Assembly (NCBI RefSeq): GCF_019703835.1 | Contig: NZ_AP023054.1 | Span: 496,001 to 560,000, forward strand | Length of the DNA stretch: 64,000 bases | Direction of reading: 5' to 3' | From: Thaumasiovibrio subtropicus | GTDB lineage: Bacteria > Pseudomonadota > Gammaproteobacteria > Enterobacterales > Vibrionaceae | Part shown: positions 47,424 through 56,878 of the stretch, piece after piece | Numbering within the stretch: position 1 is the stretch's first letter | How the letters are laid out: the number at the start of each line of letters is the position of its first letter | Position numbers and translations under genes: made by a program | The notes under the pieces: generated by a model | What the model was told of the DNA's origin: nothing | Seen by the model: only the letters and a program-made list of their open reading frames with translations | Databases searched by the model: none

Positions 47424-47458
47424 TGAAATTTTATACAATTTGGTTGCATATTTATTGA
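47424..47458. promoter_or_regulatory. Tandem ARG boxes (ArgR operator) at carA
   Basis: TGAAATTTTATACA (47424-47437) and TGCATATTTATTGA (47445-47458) each match the ARG-box core TGAATWWWWATTCA at 12 of 14 positions. Their centres are 21 bp apart, exactly the spacing used by an ArgR hexamer at paired boxes. A possible second -10 (TATACA) lies within the first box. Arginine should repress this promoter. Confidence 0.7.
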
Positions 47459-47472
47459 TTTTGGAGGTTGTC

Positions 47473-48612
47473 TTGAGTAAGTCAGCACTATTAGTCCTAG
47501 AAGATGGGACTGTGTTCCGTGGCACTGCCATTGGAGCGGATGGTTTAGCTGTTGGTGAAGTGGTTTTTAATACTTCAATGACAGGGTATCAAGAAATCCT
47601 TACTGATCCTTCCTATTCCCAACAAATCGTTACCCTTACTTATCCCCACATTGGTAACACCGGAACCAATTCCGAAGACGAAGAATCCTCCTCAATCCAC
47701 GCTCAAGGTCTTGTCATTCGCGACCTGCCAATCATTGCTTCAAACTTCCGTAACGAACAAACCCTTTCTGATTACCTAAAATCGCAGAACATTGTGGGTA
47801 TCGCTGATATCGATACACGCAAATTGACGCGTCTTCTTCGTGAAAAAGGTGCGCAGAATGGTTGTATCCTTGCGGGTAATAACTTGGATGAAGCACTTGC
47901 GCTTGATAAAGCGAAAGCGTTCCCAGGCTTGAAAGGCATGGATTTAGCGAAAGTGGTGACGACAAAAGAAGCGTATGAGTGGAAACAGGGCTCTTGGACG
48001 CTAGAAGGTGGCTTGCCTGAAGCGAAAGCGGATAGCGAATTGCCATACCATGTTGTTGCCTATGACTTTGGTGCGAAGCGTAACATCTTGCGCATGCTTG
48101 TTGACCGCGGCTGTCGTTTGACCGTTGTCCCTGCAGAAACGTCAGCCGAAGAGGTATTGGCGCTGAATCCTGATGGCGTTTTCCTATCAAACGGCCCAGG
48201 TGACCCAGAGCCATGTACTTACGCGATTGAAGCGACCAAGACTTTCCTTGATAAGGGATTACCTATTTTTGGTATCTGTCTTGGCCACCAGATCCTTGCT
48301 CTAGCGTCTGGTGCACAAACAGTGAAAATGAAGTTTGGTCACCACGGTGCTAACCACCCAGTGAAAGATCTTGATCGTGATGTCGTGATGATTACGTCTC
48401 AAAACCACGGTTTCGCTGCCGATGAAGAGACCTTGCCTGAAACATTGCGCGCGACGCACAAATCACTGTTTGATGGCTCTTTGCAGGGGATTCACCGCAC
48501 AGACAAACCAGCATTTAGCTTCCAGGGTCACCCAGAAGCGAGCCCAGGTCCACATGATGCAGCACCGCTGTTTGACCACTTTATTGAACTCATTAAGCAA
48601 CACAAAGCCTGA
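47473..48612 (+). CDS. carA: Carbamoyl phosphate synthetase small subunit (TTG start)
   Basis: A 379-residue glutaminase subunit that supplies ammonia to CarB. The catalytic Cys is in [11 protein letters not shown] and the partner His is in [11 protein letters not shown]. The start is a TTG at 47473, preceded by GGAGG and giving the family N-terminus ([16 protein letters not shown]). An earlier in-frame start at 47335 coincides with the P1 -35 element and is not credible. Product feeds arginine and pyrimidine synthesis. Confidence 0.95.
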   Translation: MSKSALLVLEDGTVFRGTAIGADGLAVGEVVFNTSMTGYQEILTDPSYSQQIVTLTYPHIGNTGTNSEDEESSSIHAQGLVIRDLPIIASNFRNEQTLSDYLKSQNIVGIADIDTRKLTRLLREKGAQNGCILAGNNLDEALALDKAKAFPGLKGMDLAKVVTTKEAYEWKQGSWTLEGGLPEAKADSELPYHVVAYDFGAKRNILRMLVDRGCRLTVVPAETSAEEVLALNPDGVFLSNGPGDPEPCTYAIEATKTFLDKGLPIFGICLGHQILALASGAQTVKMKFGHHGANHPVKDLDRDVVMITSQNHGFAADEETLPETLRATHKSLFDGSLQGIHRTDKPAFSFQGHPEASPGPHDAAPLFDHFIELIKQHKA

Positions 48613-48629
48613 GCAGGGGATTAAGAGAC

Positions 48630-51600
48630 ATGCCAAAACGTACTGATATTAAAAGTATTCTGATTCTGGGTGCAGGCCCAATCGTAATCGGTCAGGCTTG
48701 TGAGTTTGACTACTCGGGCGCGCAAGCGTGTAAAGCACTTCGTGAAGAAGGCTACCGCGTAATCCTAGTCAACTCTAACCCAGCGACGATCATGACTGAT
48801 CCAGAGATGGCTGATGCGACCTACATCGAGCCGATTCATTGGGAAGTGGTGAGAAATATCATCGCGAAAGAGCGCCCAGATGCGGTGCTTCCAACGATGG
48901 GTGGTCAGACGGCACTAAACTGTGCCCTTGAGCTTGAAGCGCAAGGCGTTCTGAAAGAGTTCGGCGTTGAGATGATCGGTGCCACTGCTGATGCGATCGA
49001 TAAAGCAGAAGACCGTTCTCGTTTCGATAAAGCAATGAAGTCAATTGGCCTAGAGTGTCCGCGTGCTGATACGGCGAAGTCAATGGAAGAGGCTTACAAA
49101 GTTCTCGATATGGTGGGCTTCCCATGTATTATCCGACCTTCGTTCACCATGGGTGGTACCGGTGGTGGTATTGCGTATAACAAAGAAGAGTTCGAAGAGA
49201 TCTGTCGTCGTGGTCTCGACTTATCACCAACGAACGAGCTGCTTATTGATGAGTCGCTAATTGGTTGGAAAGAGTACGAGATGGAAGTGGTTCGTGATAA
49301 AGCGGACAACTGTATCATCGTCTGTTCGATTGAAAACTTCGATCCAATGGGTATTCACACTGGTGACTCAATCACAGTAGCACCAGCACAAACGCTGACA
49401 GATAAAGAATACCAGTTGATGCGTAACGCATCGCTAGCTGTATTGCGTGAAATCGGTGTAGAAACGGGTGGTTCAAACGTACAGTTTGGTATTAACCCGA
49501 AAGATGGCCGTATGGTTATCATCGAGATGAACCCACGTGTATCACGTTCGTCTGCACTTGCATCTAAAGCAACGGGTTTCCCAATCGCGAAGATTGCGGC
49601 AAAACTCGCGGTAGGTTTCACGCTTGATGAGCTTCAAAACGATATTACTGGTGGTGCAACACCGGCGTCGTTCGAGCCTACTATCGATTACGTTGTGACT
49701 AAGATCCCTCGCTTCAACTTCGAGAAGTTTGCTGGCGCGAATGACCGCCTAACGACGCAGATGAAGTCGGTTGGTGAGGTGATGGCAATTGGTCGTAACC
49801 AACAAGAATCACTTCAGAAAGCGCTACGCGGCCTAGAAGTCGGCGCAAATGGCTTCGACGAGATGGTTGATCTTGATGCACCAGACGCATTAACCAAGAT
49901 CCGCCATGAACTGAAAGATGCCGGTGCAGAGCGCATCTGGTACATCGCTGATGCGTTCCGTGCTGGCATGTCTGTCGATGGTGTATTCAATCTTACTGCG
50001 ATTGACCGCTGGTTCCTGGTTCAAATTGAGGAGCTCGTGCGCCTTGAGCAGGAAGTGAAGCAGAACGGCTTTGCTGGCTTGAATGCCGATATGCTGAATA
50101 CCCTGAAGCGCAAAGGTTTCTCTGACGCGCGTTTGGCTAAATTGCTCGGTATTGCTGAATCTGAAATCCGTAAACTACGTGATCAGTTTGACATTCACCC
50201 TGTCTACAAGCGTGTCGATACCTGTGCAGCTGAATTTTCTTCAGATACCGCTTACATGTACTCATCATATGATGAAGAGTGTGAAGCGAACCCATCTAAT
50301 AAAGATAAAATCATGGTACTGGGCGGTGGCCCGAACCGTATTGGTCAAGGTATTGAGTTTGATTACTGTTGTGTTCATGCAGCCCTTGCATTGCGTGAAG
50401 ACGGTTACGAGACCATCATGGTTAACTGTAACCCAGAAACCGTATCGACAGACTACGATACTTCAGACCGCCTCTACTTCGAGCCGGTGACGCTAGAAGA
50501 TGTATTGGCCATTGTACGTGTAGAGAAGCCAAAAGGCGTTATCGTTCAGTACGGTGGTCAAACGCCGCTGAAATTAGCGCGTGCACTTGAAGCAGCAGGT
50601 GTGCCAATCATTGGTACTAGCCCTGATGCCATTGACCGTGCAGAAGACCGCGAACGTTTCCAAGCTGCTGTTGAGCGTCTTGGCCTTAAGCAGCCTGAAA
50701 ACGCGACCGTGACTGCAATTGAGCAAGCGGTTGAGAAGTCACGTGAAATTGGTTATCCGCTGGTTGTACGTCCATCTTACGTACTGGGTGGTCGTGCGAT
50801 GGAAATCGTTTACGACGAGCAAGACCTGCGCCGCTACTTTAACGAAGCGGTAAGCGTATCGAACGAATCGCCAGTACTTTTGGACCGTTTCCTTGATGAT
50901 GCTACCGAAGTCGACATTGATGCAATTTGTGATGGTGAGCGCGTAGTGATTGGCGGCATCATGGAGCACATTGAGCAAGCGGGTGTTCACTCTGGTGACT
51001 CTGCATGTTCATTACCTGCTTACACATTGAGCCAAGAAATCCAAGATGTGATGCGTGACCAAGTGACGAAGCTTGCGATGGAGCTTGGTGTACGTGGCTT
51101 GATGAACACACAGTTTGCGGTGAAAGATAACGAAGTTTACTTGATTGAAGTAAACCCTCGTGCTGCACGTACTGTGCCTTTCGTCTCTAAAGCAACGGGT
51201 GCGCCGCTAGCGAAAATAGCTGCACGTGTGATGGCAGGTCAATCGCTTGAGTCACAAGGCTTTACGAAAGAGATTATCCCACCGTACTACTCTGTGAAAG
51301 AAGTGGTTCTGCCTTTCAACAAGTTCCCAGGTGTTGACCCACTATTGGGCCCAGAGATGCGTTCGACGGGTGAAGTAATGGGTGTGGGTGATACGTTCGC
51401 AGAAGCATTCGCAAAAGCTGAGCTTGGTTGTGGTAAGCAAGAAGAGAAAGGTGGCCGTGCACTGCTGTCTGTGCGTGGTGGCGATAAGCAACGTGTTGTT
51501 GATTTGGCATCTAAGCTAGTGAAGCTTGGTTTTGAGCTTGATGCGACGCACGGCACTGCTGTTGTACTGGGTGAAGCGGGTATTAACCCTCGCCTAGTTA

Positions 51601-51857
51601 ACAAGGTACATGAAGGTCGTCCACACATTCTTGACCGTATCAAGAACGGCGAATACAGCTACATTGTGAACACCACAGAAGGTCGTCAGGCTATCGAAGA
51701 TTCGAAAGTACTGCGTCGTGGCGCACTGGCTGAGAAAGTGAACTACACTACTACCTTGAATGCCGCGTTTGCTACTTGTATGGCACATACCGCCGATGAC
51801 CGTAGCAAAGTAACATCAGTGCAAGAGCTGCATGCTCGCGTCAAGGCAAACAGCTAA
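48630..51857 (+). CDS. carB: Carbamoyl phosphate synthetase large subunit
   Basis: A 1075-residue protein with the classic internal duplication: two ATP-grasp halves (carboxyphosphate and carbamoyl phosphate domains, for example [17 protein letters not shown] and [17 protein letters not shown]), an oligomerisation domain between them and a C-terminal allosteric MGS-like domain (from about residue 935). It makes carbamoyl phosphate from bicarbonate, ammonia and 2 ATP. It follows carA by 17 bp. An IS1182-family element lies 41 bp after its stop, inside the native terminator. Confidence 0.97.
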   Translation: MPKRTDIKSILILGAGPIVIGQACEFDYSGAQACKALREEGYRVILVNSNPATIMTDPEMADATYIEPIHWEVVRNIIAKERPDAVLPTMGGQTALNCALELEAQGVLKEFGVEMIGATADAIDKAEDRSRFDKAMKSIGLECPRADTAKSMEEAYKVLDMVGFPCIIRPSFTMGGTGGGIAYNKEEFEEICRRGLDLSPTNELLIDESLIGWKEYEMEVVRDKADNCIIVCSIENFDPMGIHTGDSITVAPAQTLTDKEYQLMRNASLAVLREIGVETGGSNVQFGINPKDGRMVIIEMNPRVSRSSALASKATGFPIAKIAAKLAVGFTLDELQNDITGGATPASFEPTIDYVVTKIPRFNFEKFAGANDRLTTQMKSVGEVMAIGRNQQESLQKALRGLEVGANGFDEMVDLDAPDALTKIRHELKDAGAERIWYIADAFRAGMSVDGVFNLTAIDRWFLVQIEELVRLEQEVKQNGFAGLNADMLNTLKRKGFSDARLAKLLGIAESEIRKLRDQFDIHPVYKRVDTCAAEFSSDTAYMYSSYDEECEANPSNKDKIMVLGGGPNRIGQGIEFDYCCVHAALALREDGYETIMVNCNPETVSTDYDTSDRLYFEPVTLEDVLAIVRVEKPKGVIVQYGGQTPLKLARALEAAGVPIIGTSPDAIDRAEDRERFQAAVERLGLKQPENATVTAIEQAVEKSREIGYPLVVRPSYVLGGRAMEIVYDEQDLRRYFNEAVSVSNESPVLLDRFLDDATEVDIDAICDGERVVIGGIMEHIEQAGVHSGDSACSLPAYTLSQEIQDVMRDQVTKLAMELGVRGLMNTQFAVKDNEVYLIEVNPRAARTVPFVSKATGAPLAKIAARVMAGQSLESQGFTKEIIPPYYSVKEVVLPFNKFPGVDPLLGPEMRSTGEVMGVGDTFAEAFAKAELGCGKQEEKGGRALLSVRGGDKQRVVDLASKLVKLGFELDATHGTAVVLGEAGINPRLVNKVHEGRPHILDRIKNGEYSYIVNTTEGRQAIEDSKVLRRGALAEKVNYTTTLNAAFATCMAHTADDRSKVTSVQELHARVKANS

Positions 51858-51885
51858 TCGCATACTAGTACTAGTGACTAACAAA

Positions 51886-51898
51886 AAACCGCTCAATA
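51886..51898. repeat. Left target-site duplication of the IS1182 element
   Basis: AAACCGCTCAATA, identical to 53507-53519 on the other side of the element. If the repeat is read to include the hairpin's second arm, it grows to 22 bp (51886-51907 and 53507-53528). Confidence 0.75.
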
Positions 51899-51907
51899 GA
51901 GCGGTTT
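51886..51907 (+). terminator. Left copy of the carB terminator hairpin (at IS junction)
   Basis: A 9-bp stem AAACCGCTC / GAGCGGTTT with an AATA loop. The T-tract expected of the native terminator is lost here because the IS begins within it; the intact copy lies beyond the IS at 53507-53532. Bases 51886-51898 form the left target-site duplication. Confidence 0.7.
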
Positions 51908-51922
51908 CAGATTGATGACGAA
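51899..51922. repeat. Left terminal inverted repeat of the IS
   Basis: Starts GAGCGGTTTCAGATTGATGA; pairs with the complement of 53483-53506 with three mismatches. Confidence 0.8.
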
Positions 51923-51950
51923 CCCCGCTTTTTAAGCGGGGTTCTTTTTT
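51920..51950 (+). terminator. Subterminal terminator inside the left IS end
   Basis: 11-bp perfect stem GAACCCCGCTT / AAGCGGGGTTC with a TTT loop and six T, oriented to stop rightward transcription from carB before it enters the element antisense to the transposase. Confidence 0.85.
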
Positions 51951-51986
51951 GGAAGCGACCGTAGGTCGCGATCGCGATATTTTTTG

Positions 51987-53421
51987 CTATGTCGTGCGCA
52001 GAAGTTTCCGTTCATTACATAGGCATACAGAAGCAAGTATTTGCCTCATTTCTGCCATGTTTAAGCCTATTTTTCGGAGATAGTTCATCACCAGCGCTAT
52101 CTTCTTGATGTTTTGGGCTGCCGCTGCCAACCAACATTGCATTTGCACATTGGCTAGACCGCGGAAGCGAGCATAACGATGACCGTGATGTTGCTTAGCG
52201 TCTGCAAAGCTACGTTCTACTGTTTCACTTCGACGTCTATAAGTCTTCTTGCCGTAGGAAGAGAGCCGCATTTGGTTTGCCCTCTCTACTGCGTCACTAT
52301 AGATATGCCGTGTAATCACTTTCTTCATATTTCTGCTTTGAGTACAGTCATCCCTCATTGGACAGAACGCACATTCTTTGGGGGCTGAGTGGTATTCTCG
52401 ATACGCATCGCGTGAGGTAGTTTTATAAAGCAACTCCTGACCATTCGGACATTGGTAGCTGTCTCTTTGCGCATCGTAAGTAAAGTGCTTCTTTTGAACG
52501 TATTTTTCGTTCTAGATGGACGTCGATAACCGAACACGCCAAGAATAGCTCGACGTTCAAGTGACTCCGCCACTGGAGCAGTAAAGTAGCCCGCATCCAG
52601 TCCAACAGCTATCGGGTTCAATTGGAATGTGGCAAGCGTGTAATCTAAGCGTTGAACGTAAGGCTGTGAGTCATTGATGTTACCCGCGGTGGTGTAGGTA
52701 TCGAGAATAATTCCGTGTTGACCATCAACGGTTCGATGGTCGAGATAAAAGAAGCCTTGAGGCTTATTATCACGAGTCATGAAGCCACTCTCTGGGTCAG
52801 TGGTGCTGGTTTTAGTATTCTTTGTTTTTGGCTCTGACTCCCGAGCCTTAAGTGGCTTCTTACCTGCTTTTTCTCGGTCTAAAGCGACGTCTTCATCCAG
52901 CATATCAAGATAGGTACTGGCACGAACCGCCGTGACTTTATTGGTGTGTTTATTCTTGTTGGCGTTCGCTTTGAGATGAGTACTGTCCGTAAAGAGCTCT
53001 TGACCCGCGACCAAGCCTTTCGACATGGCTTGCTCTACGATATTGATAAAAATACGTTCGAATACATCCGTGCCATTAAAGCGACGAATGCGGTTCTGGC
53101 TGAGAGTAGAAGCGTGAATGACTTTCTCTGTTAATGACATCCGCAAGAACCAACGGTAAGCGACATTCACTTCAATCTCTTTGACGAGCTGACGCTCACT
53201 TTTATGCCAAAGATGTAGCCAAGTAAGATGATTTTGAAGAGGCGGACAGGGTCAACAGGTGGGCGTCCATTATCTTTACAGTAAAGATGAGCGACTTCAT
53301 CTCGAATGAATTCGAAGTCGATAGCATTATCGATTTTACGCACTAAATGGTTTTTAGGAACTAACTGTTCCATCGTCACCATTTCCAGTTCGTATTGTTG
53401 CGGAGTAGGCTCTTGAAGCAT
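51987..53421 (-). pseudogene. IS1182-family DDE transposase, two frameshifts
   Basis: Three minus-strand frames make one transposase of about 478 residues: 53421-53167, 53170-52355 and 52433-51987 when joined. The N-terminus MLQEPTPQQYELEMVTMEQLV and GRPPVDPVRLFKIILLGYIFGIKS are IS1182-like. DDE residues lie in LFTDSTHLKA, GLDAGYFTAP and ETVERSFADAKQ. Frame is lost at a T4 run at 53200-53203 and another at 52492-52495 (A4 in the gene); adding one A to each restores the full reading frame. It may be a decayed gene, a sequencing artefact at homopolymers, or -1 slippage. Confidence 0.88.
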
Positions 53422-53457
53422 AACGGAGTGTCCATATTTCGATACCCCTATTAGATC

Positions 53458-53485
53458 AAAGGTCTAGCTCGAAAGCTAGACCTTT
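53458..53485 (-). terminator. Subterminal hairpin inside the right IS end
   Basis: 12-bp perfect stem AAAGGTCTAGCT / AGCTAGACCTTT with a CGAA loop, between the right inverted repeat and the transposase start. On the minus strand it would block readthrough from dacB into the transposase, a typical IS self-protection device. Confidence 0.7.
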
Positions 53486-53506
53486 GTCAGCAGTCTGAAA
53501 CCGCTC
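53483..53506. repeat. Right terminal inverted repeat of the IS
   Basis: Complement begins GAGCGGTTTCAGACTGCTGA; 21 of 24 identical to the left repeat. Confidence 0.8.
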
Positions 53507-53519
53507 AAACCGCTCAATA
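53507..53519. repeat. Right target-site duplication of the IS1182 element
   Basis: AAACCGCTCAATA, identical to 51886-51898; the preceding bases differ (A on the left, C on the right), which fixes the edge. Confidence 0.75.
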
Positions 53520-53532
53520 GAGCGGTTTTTTT
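53507..53532. terminator. Right (intact) copy of the carB-dacB terminator
   Basis: The hairpin AAACCGCTC / GAGCGGTTT with an AATA loop and seven T. Before the insertion this was the bidirectional terminator of carB and dacB. Confidence 0.8.
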
Positions 53533-53572
53533 ATATCGGTTGAAATGAAAGTCACGTTAGCAAATACTCACT

Positions 53573-54958
53573 TTAATACTCGGTGACGAGCTCGGTATAC
53601 AGTGCCCGTTCAAACTGCTGCAGCGGGCTTGTTGTGCGTGGCTGCCATTTCCAGAAATAATCATTAACCAACTGTACAACGAGCAACTCTCTGCCAGAAC
53701 TTGTTGTCACAATGCCAGCGAGATTGCTCGCCCCATATAGTGAGCCTGTTTTGGCTTGGACTTTTCCTTTCAAGGTATCACCGCGTAAACTGCGGCGATA
53801 ACGAAGCGTGCCACTCTCTCCGCTCACTGGAAAAAGTGCCAGTAACTCGGGTTCGTGTTGCGTGATGTAAGTAATGACTTGTGCGAGTTGCTGCGTCGTC
53901 AGGCGGTTGTTGCGCGATAACCCTGAACCGTCATTCAGGGGGGTGGTGAGCCACTGTTCATCGTTCAACAAGGCCGCCAAGTGTTGTCGCATTACTTCAG
54001 TCCCAAAACTAAAGCTACCACTGCCATCCTTTGCGCCAATATGGCGTAGCAAACTATCAGTGAGGATATTATTGGAGTCTTGCAGCACCATAGCTAACAA
54101 TGGCATTAACGATGGTGAATGATGTGTGCTTAACGCTGCAGAAGTGGCTGGCTTATCGCTGGTATAAATAGTGCCTTTAACGTTAACACCTTGCTTTTTA
54201 AGCTCTGCACGAATCACATCCGCGATATAGGTCTTAGGATCTTGCAGTGCAAACCGCAAGGGTAAGGGCTGGTCACGTTGTACCAAGCAGCCAGTGAGCA
54301 AATAGTGGTTATTAGCAAAGGCTTGCAAGCGCATTTCACACTGCGTCTGCTGCTGCTGTTCTTTACTGACGACAGTGACTTGATTATCAACGCTAATCAA
54401 ATGATGAGCAGGGACATGCACCCTTGCTGGTTCACCGACATCACGGTTACTGTAGATTGAGCCTTGAATACAATTCTTATCCAGCGCAATTCCCGTCGCA
54501 GGGGCTGCATAGCAGACACCTAACGTATCCCACGGAATGCCGACCGCGCGATTTTCACCAACAAAAGTGTTACTAACGAGATAGATATCGCCATCAAAGA
54601 GGTTACGCTGTTGACTGCGAGCTTGTTTCAGCAGGCTGCTGAGTTGGGTACGGTTAAGGGTTGGGTCCCCACTGAAATTGATGACCGCGCCGCGTTGATC
54701 TTGATGGATCGACGTGGTGTAACGAAAGTCAGTCCCTAAACGTTGTTTCGCCACTAATGCGGTTAGCACCTTTTGAGTGCTTGCGGGTTGCATCCACTGA
54801 TCACTTGAGTACGAGTTAAACACTTCACCTGTTTTGAGATCTTGAATATGAAGTGCAACGTTCGCGCCGGGTAGCGTGGGAAGCTCTTTTGCTTGGATAG
54901 GTAGCAGGGCACTGAAGCCAGCTATTGCAAAAGTCAGTGTACGTGTAAGTCGATTCAT
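53573..54958 (-). CDS. dacB: D-alanyl-D-alanine carboxypeptidase/endopeptidase PBP4
   Basis: A 461-residue periplasmic class C penicillin-binding protein with a signal peptide (about 23 residues). The active-site motifs are STQK (nucleophile Ser60 from the chosen start), SNN in QDSNNILTDSLL, and KTG in VQAKTGSLYGA. It trims and cleaves peptidoglycan cross-links. The start at 54958 (MNRLTRTL) has AGG 6 nt upstream; the ATG at 54970 has none. dacB-ompU-greA is the V. cholerae order. Confidence 0.92.
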   Translation of the reverse strand: MNRLTRTLTFAIAGFSALLPIQAKELPTLPGANVALHIQDLKTGEVFNSYSSDQWMQPASTQKVLTALVAKQRLGTDFRYTTSIHQDQRGAVINFSGDPTLNRTQLSSLLKQARSQQRNLFDGDIYLVSNTFVGENRAVGIPWDTLGVCYAAPATGIALDKNCIQGSIYSNRDVGEPARVHVPAHHLISVDNQVTVVSKEQQQQTQCEMRLQAFANNHYLLTGCLVQRDQPLPLRFALQDPKTYIADVIRAELKKQGVNVKGTIYTSDKPATSAALSTHHSPSLMPLLAMVLQDSNNILTDSLLRHIGAKDGSGSFSFGTEVMRQHLAALLNDEQWLTTPLNDGSGLSRNNRLTTQQLAQVITYITQHEPELLALFPVSGESGTLRYRRSLRGDTLKGKVQAKTGSLYGASNLAGIVTTSSGRELLVVQLVNDYFWKWQPRTTSPLQQFERALYTELVTEY

Positions 54959-55081
54959 AACAGCCTGCATTGATTAGTTTGCAGTCAGTCTACTGTGATT
55001 AAACGCAGAATGGAAAGTGAAAGTTGTTGAATAATCAATGTAACGAGAAGGGGGCGCTTTTAGGTTTTAACGGGCTTAAAC

Positions 55082-55109
55082 AAAAAAGCATCGCCGAAGC
55101 GATGCTTTT
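55082..55109 (-). terminator. Terminator of ompU
   Basis: On the minus strand, stem GCATCGC / GCGATGC with a TTCG tetraloop and six T, 24 bp after the porin stop. Confidence 0.9.
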
Positions 55110-55132
55110 GGGTGTCTAATCTCAAGGCGAAA

Positions 55133-56149
55133 TTAGAAGTCGTAACGTGCACCTAGTACAAATTCGTCAGACGCATCAACTTTAGTGTTACCATCTTTAC
55201 CTGCACTCAAGTTGTTGAACTTGTATGAGATGTAAGTACGGAAGTTAGAGTTGAAACGGTGTGTTGCATCGATTGCGATCGCATCAGCTTCATCGGTGTA
55301 ACGCTCGCCGTATTCTTTAGACTCTAGAACACCGTAAGTTACAGAGAAAGTAGTCTTGTCCATGGTGTAAGCCGCTGCTAGTTCAAAACCGCGACCTTTG
55401 TCTTTACCTGTTACACCAGATTCTTTTGACTCGAAATTCTGGTAAAGACCAGCAAAGTAAAAATCACCCATGGTGTAAGAAGCTGCTAGGTAGAACTGAT
55501 CTTCTTTAATCTTAGAGCGAGTCGCTTGGTTCTGATCTTCTTGATGACCGAAGCCAGCACCTAGCGATAGACCCATATCGAAATCATAGATTGCAGATGC
55601 AGAGTAACCTGATAGGTCATAGACGCCTTCGTTGTTATTGAAAACATAGTTAGCTTTAACTGATAGTGCGTCGAAAGAGCCAACGTATGCTAGGTTGTTC
55701 TCAATACGGTCAGCAACGTCGATCTTACCACCAGCTTCGGCGCCGTGGTAAGCCATGATGTCGGTGAAGTCAGTAATAACGCCAACAGAACCGTCTTGTA
55801 GACCGAAAGTAACACGGCCGAAGTCACCGCCAACACCCGCATATACGTGACGAGTTGAAGACTCACCGCCTTTCTCTGAAGCGTACTCAGTTTCGAAGAA
55901 ACCTACAGCGTATAGGCTATCAGAGATTTGTGTAGTACCAGTCACGTTTAGACGTGCACGAGAGTTGTCTTGGAACTCAGTGCTGTAGCCTTTGTCATTT
56001 GCGCTGTTTACTTTGCTGTTAGCTAGACGCGCTTCTGCACGGCCACCAATAGCTAGAGAAGAAGTGTCGTTTGAGAAAACTTCTGCTGCTGAAGCAACAC
56101 CAGAGAATGAAGCTGCCGCCACTGCCAGAGCGATCAGTTTTTTATTCAT
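55133..56149 (-). CDS. ompU: Outer-membrane porin, OmpU family
   Basis: A 338-residue trimeric general porin of the outer membrane. It has a signal peptide MNKKLIALAVAAASFSGVASA, alternating beta-strand pattern and a C-terminal Phe (LGARYDF) for BAM recognition. The stretch GVITDFTDIMAYHG and GGRAEARL match V. cholerae OmpU, as does the dacB-greA neighbourhood. The start at 56149 follows AAGGA by 9 nt; the ATG at 56209 adds 20 non-signal residues. In Vibrio it is ToxR-controlled. Confidence 0.92.
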   Translation of the reverse strand: MNKKLIALAVAAASFSGVASAAEVFSNDTSSLAIGGRAEARLANSKVNSANDKGYSTEFQDNSRARLNVTGTTQISDSLYAVGFFETEYASEKGGESSTRHVYAGVGGDFGRVTFGLQDGSVGVITDFTDIMAYHGAEAGGKIDVADRIENNLAYVGSFDALSVKANYVFNNNEGVYDLSGYSASAIYDFDMGLSLGAGFGHQEDQNQATRSKIKEDQFYLAASYTMGDFYFAGLYQNFESKESGVTGKDKGRGFELAAAYTMDKTTFSVTYGVLESKEYGERYTDEADAIAIDATHRFNSNFRTYISYKFNNLSAGKDGNTKVDASDEFVLGARYDF

Positions 56150-56878
56150 CTTGAATATCCTTGAGATTATTAGTTGGATACATTCGTTTATGTATGTGAA
56201 TGCTCGCAACCTTTGTAATGGTTCCCTCCCAAATCAGTTAGTAAAAAAAACTGAAAAATCATGGCCTTGAGATCGTTTAGTCGATTTTTAGATAAAAAAA
56301 CTATAAAAAACATGATGTTACTGATCTAAGTTAAAGTTCCGTTACATTTTCAAATTGTTCTATTTTTTGAAGTTTGCCGCATTTCATTTCTGTGAAAGTT
56401 TTGTTTTTTCATTGGCTTTCGTGATTTATGTCCCGTTTGTTTTTTAGGAAATAGAGTAGGCGTTTGGTGATAATTTGAGCGGAAACGATTTGTTGCGTGG
56501 CAGTTACGTGGTGTGGATGTGCTGCAGATTTGGCTTATGAGCATGGTGCAGAGTTAGACAGCTAGCGTGCCATTTTCACTCAGTGAATACTCATCGTCGT
56601 TGCTTTTTACGCTGCGTTGAGAGTGAAAGTAATTTTGCTGACTTTGCTGAGAAGTGTAAAAAGCCGTTCGGAGGTCTACCTGGGCGAATACAGAGATCAA
56701 TAAGGTGGTGGAATTGCGCGACACGTCATTATCTCTTCTTGCGGTGCTGGCATCCCTATTTAAAATTTTGCTACTATGAAACCAACATTTCGACTCGGCT
56801 GGGTTTTGTGTGCCCGGGCCGTGTTTTCTATTGCCAATTTTTGCCCCGGCAAAGTTTGGATGTTGAGGTTTGAAGCAA
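56150..56878. other. Long divergent intergenic region ompU / greA
   Basis: 729 bp with no gene that I can support. The part next to ompU (56220-56420) is very AT-rich with many A/T runs, as expected for the ToxR- and H-NS-type control of porins; a minus-strand TATAGT (about 56298-56303) is a possible -10. The part next to greA has a promoter candidate and a short GC palindrome TTTGCCCCGGCAAA near 56841-56855. A 13-bp palindrome TTCACTCAGTGAA lies at 56575-56587. A leader sRNA such as GraL of E. coli could be encoded before greA, but this cannot be shown. Confidence 0.5.
56739..56766 (+). promoter_or_regulatory. Candidate promoter of greA
   Basis: TTGCGG (56739-56744) and TAAAAT (56761-56766) spaced 16 bp, about 105 bp upstream of the greA start. 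Confidence 0.35.

Larger units (their letters stand above)
46973..47472. other. carAB control region
   Basis: 500 bp without a gene, unusually long for a leader. It holds a PurR-like box (47155-47170), a consensus-like promoter P1 (47335-47363) and tandem ARG boxes (47424-47458). This mirrors the two-input (pyrimidine/purine and arginine) control of carAB in E. coli. Confidence 0.65.
51899..53506 (-). mobile_element. IS1182-family insertion sequence, transposase disrupted
   Basis: About 1608 bp, bounded by 24-bp imperfect inverted repeats (21 of 24 identical: 51899-51922 and the complement of 53483-53506, starting GAGCGGTTTCAGA) and a 13-bp direct repeat. It carries one transposase on the minus strand, broken by two frameshifts. 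Each end has a strong subterminal hairpin. The size and gene content fit IS1182. It sits in the carB-dacB terminator. The ends could also be placed 9 bp inward on the left, since the IR overlaps the target sequence. Confidence 0.88.

Noticed and set aside
56583..56873. 96-codon frame upstream of greA
   Set aside because: No ribosome-binding site, odd Cys/Arg/Trp-rich composition, no recognisable domain, and it runs through the probable greA promoter into the greA ribosome-binding region.
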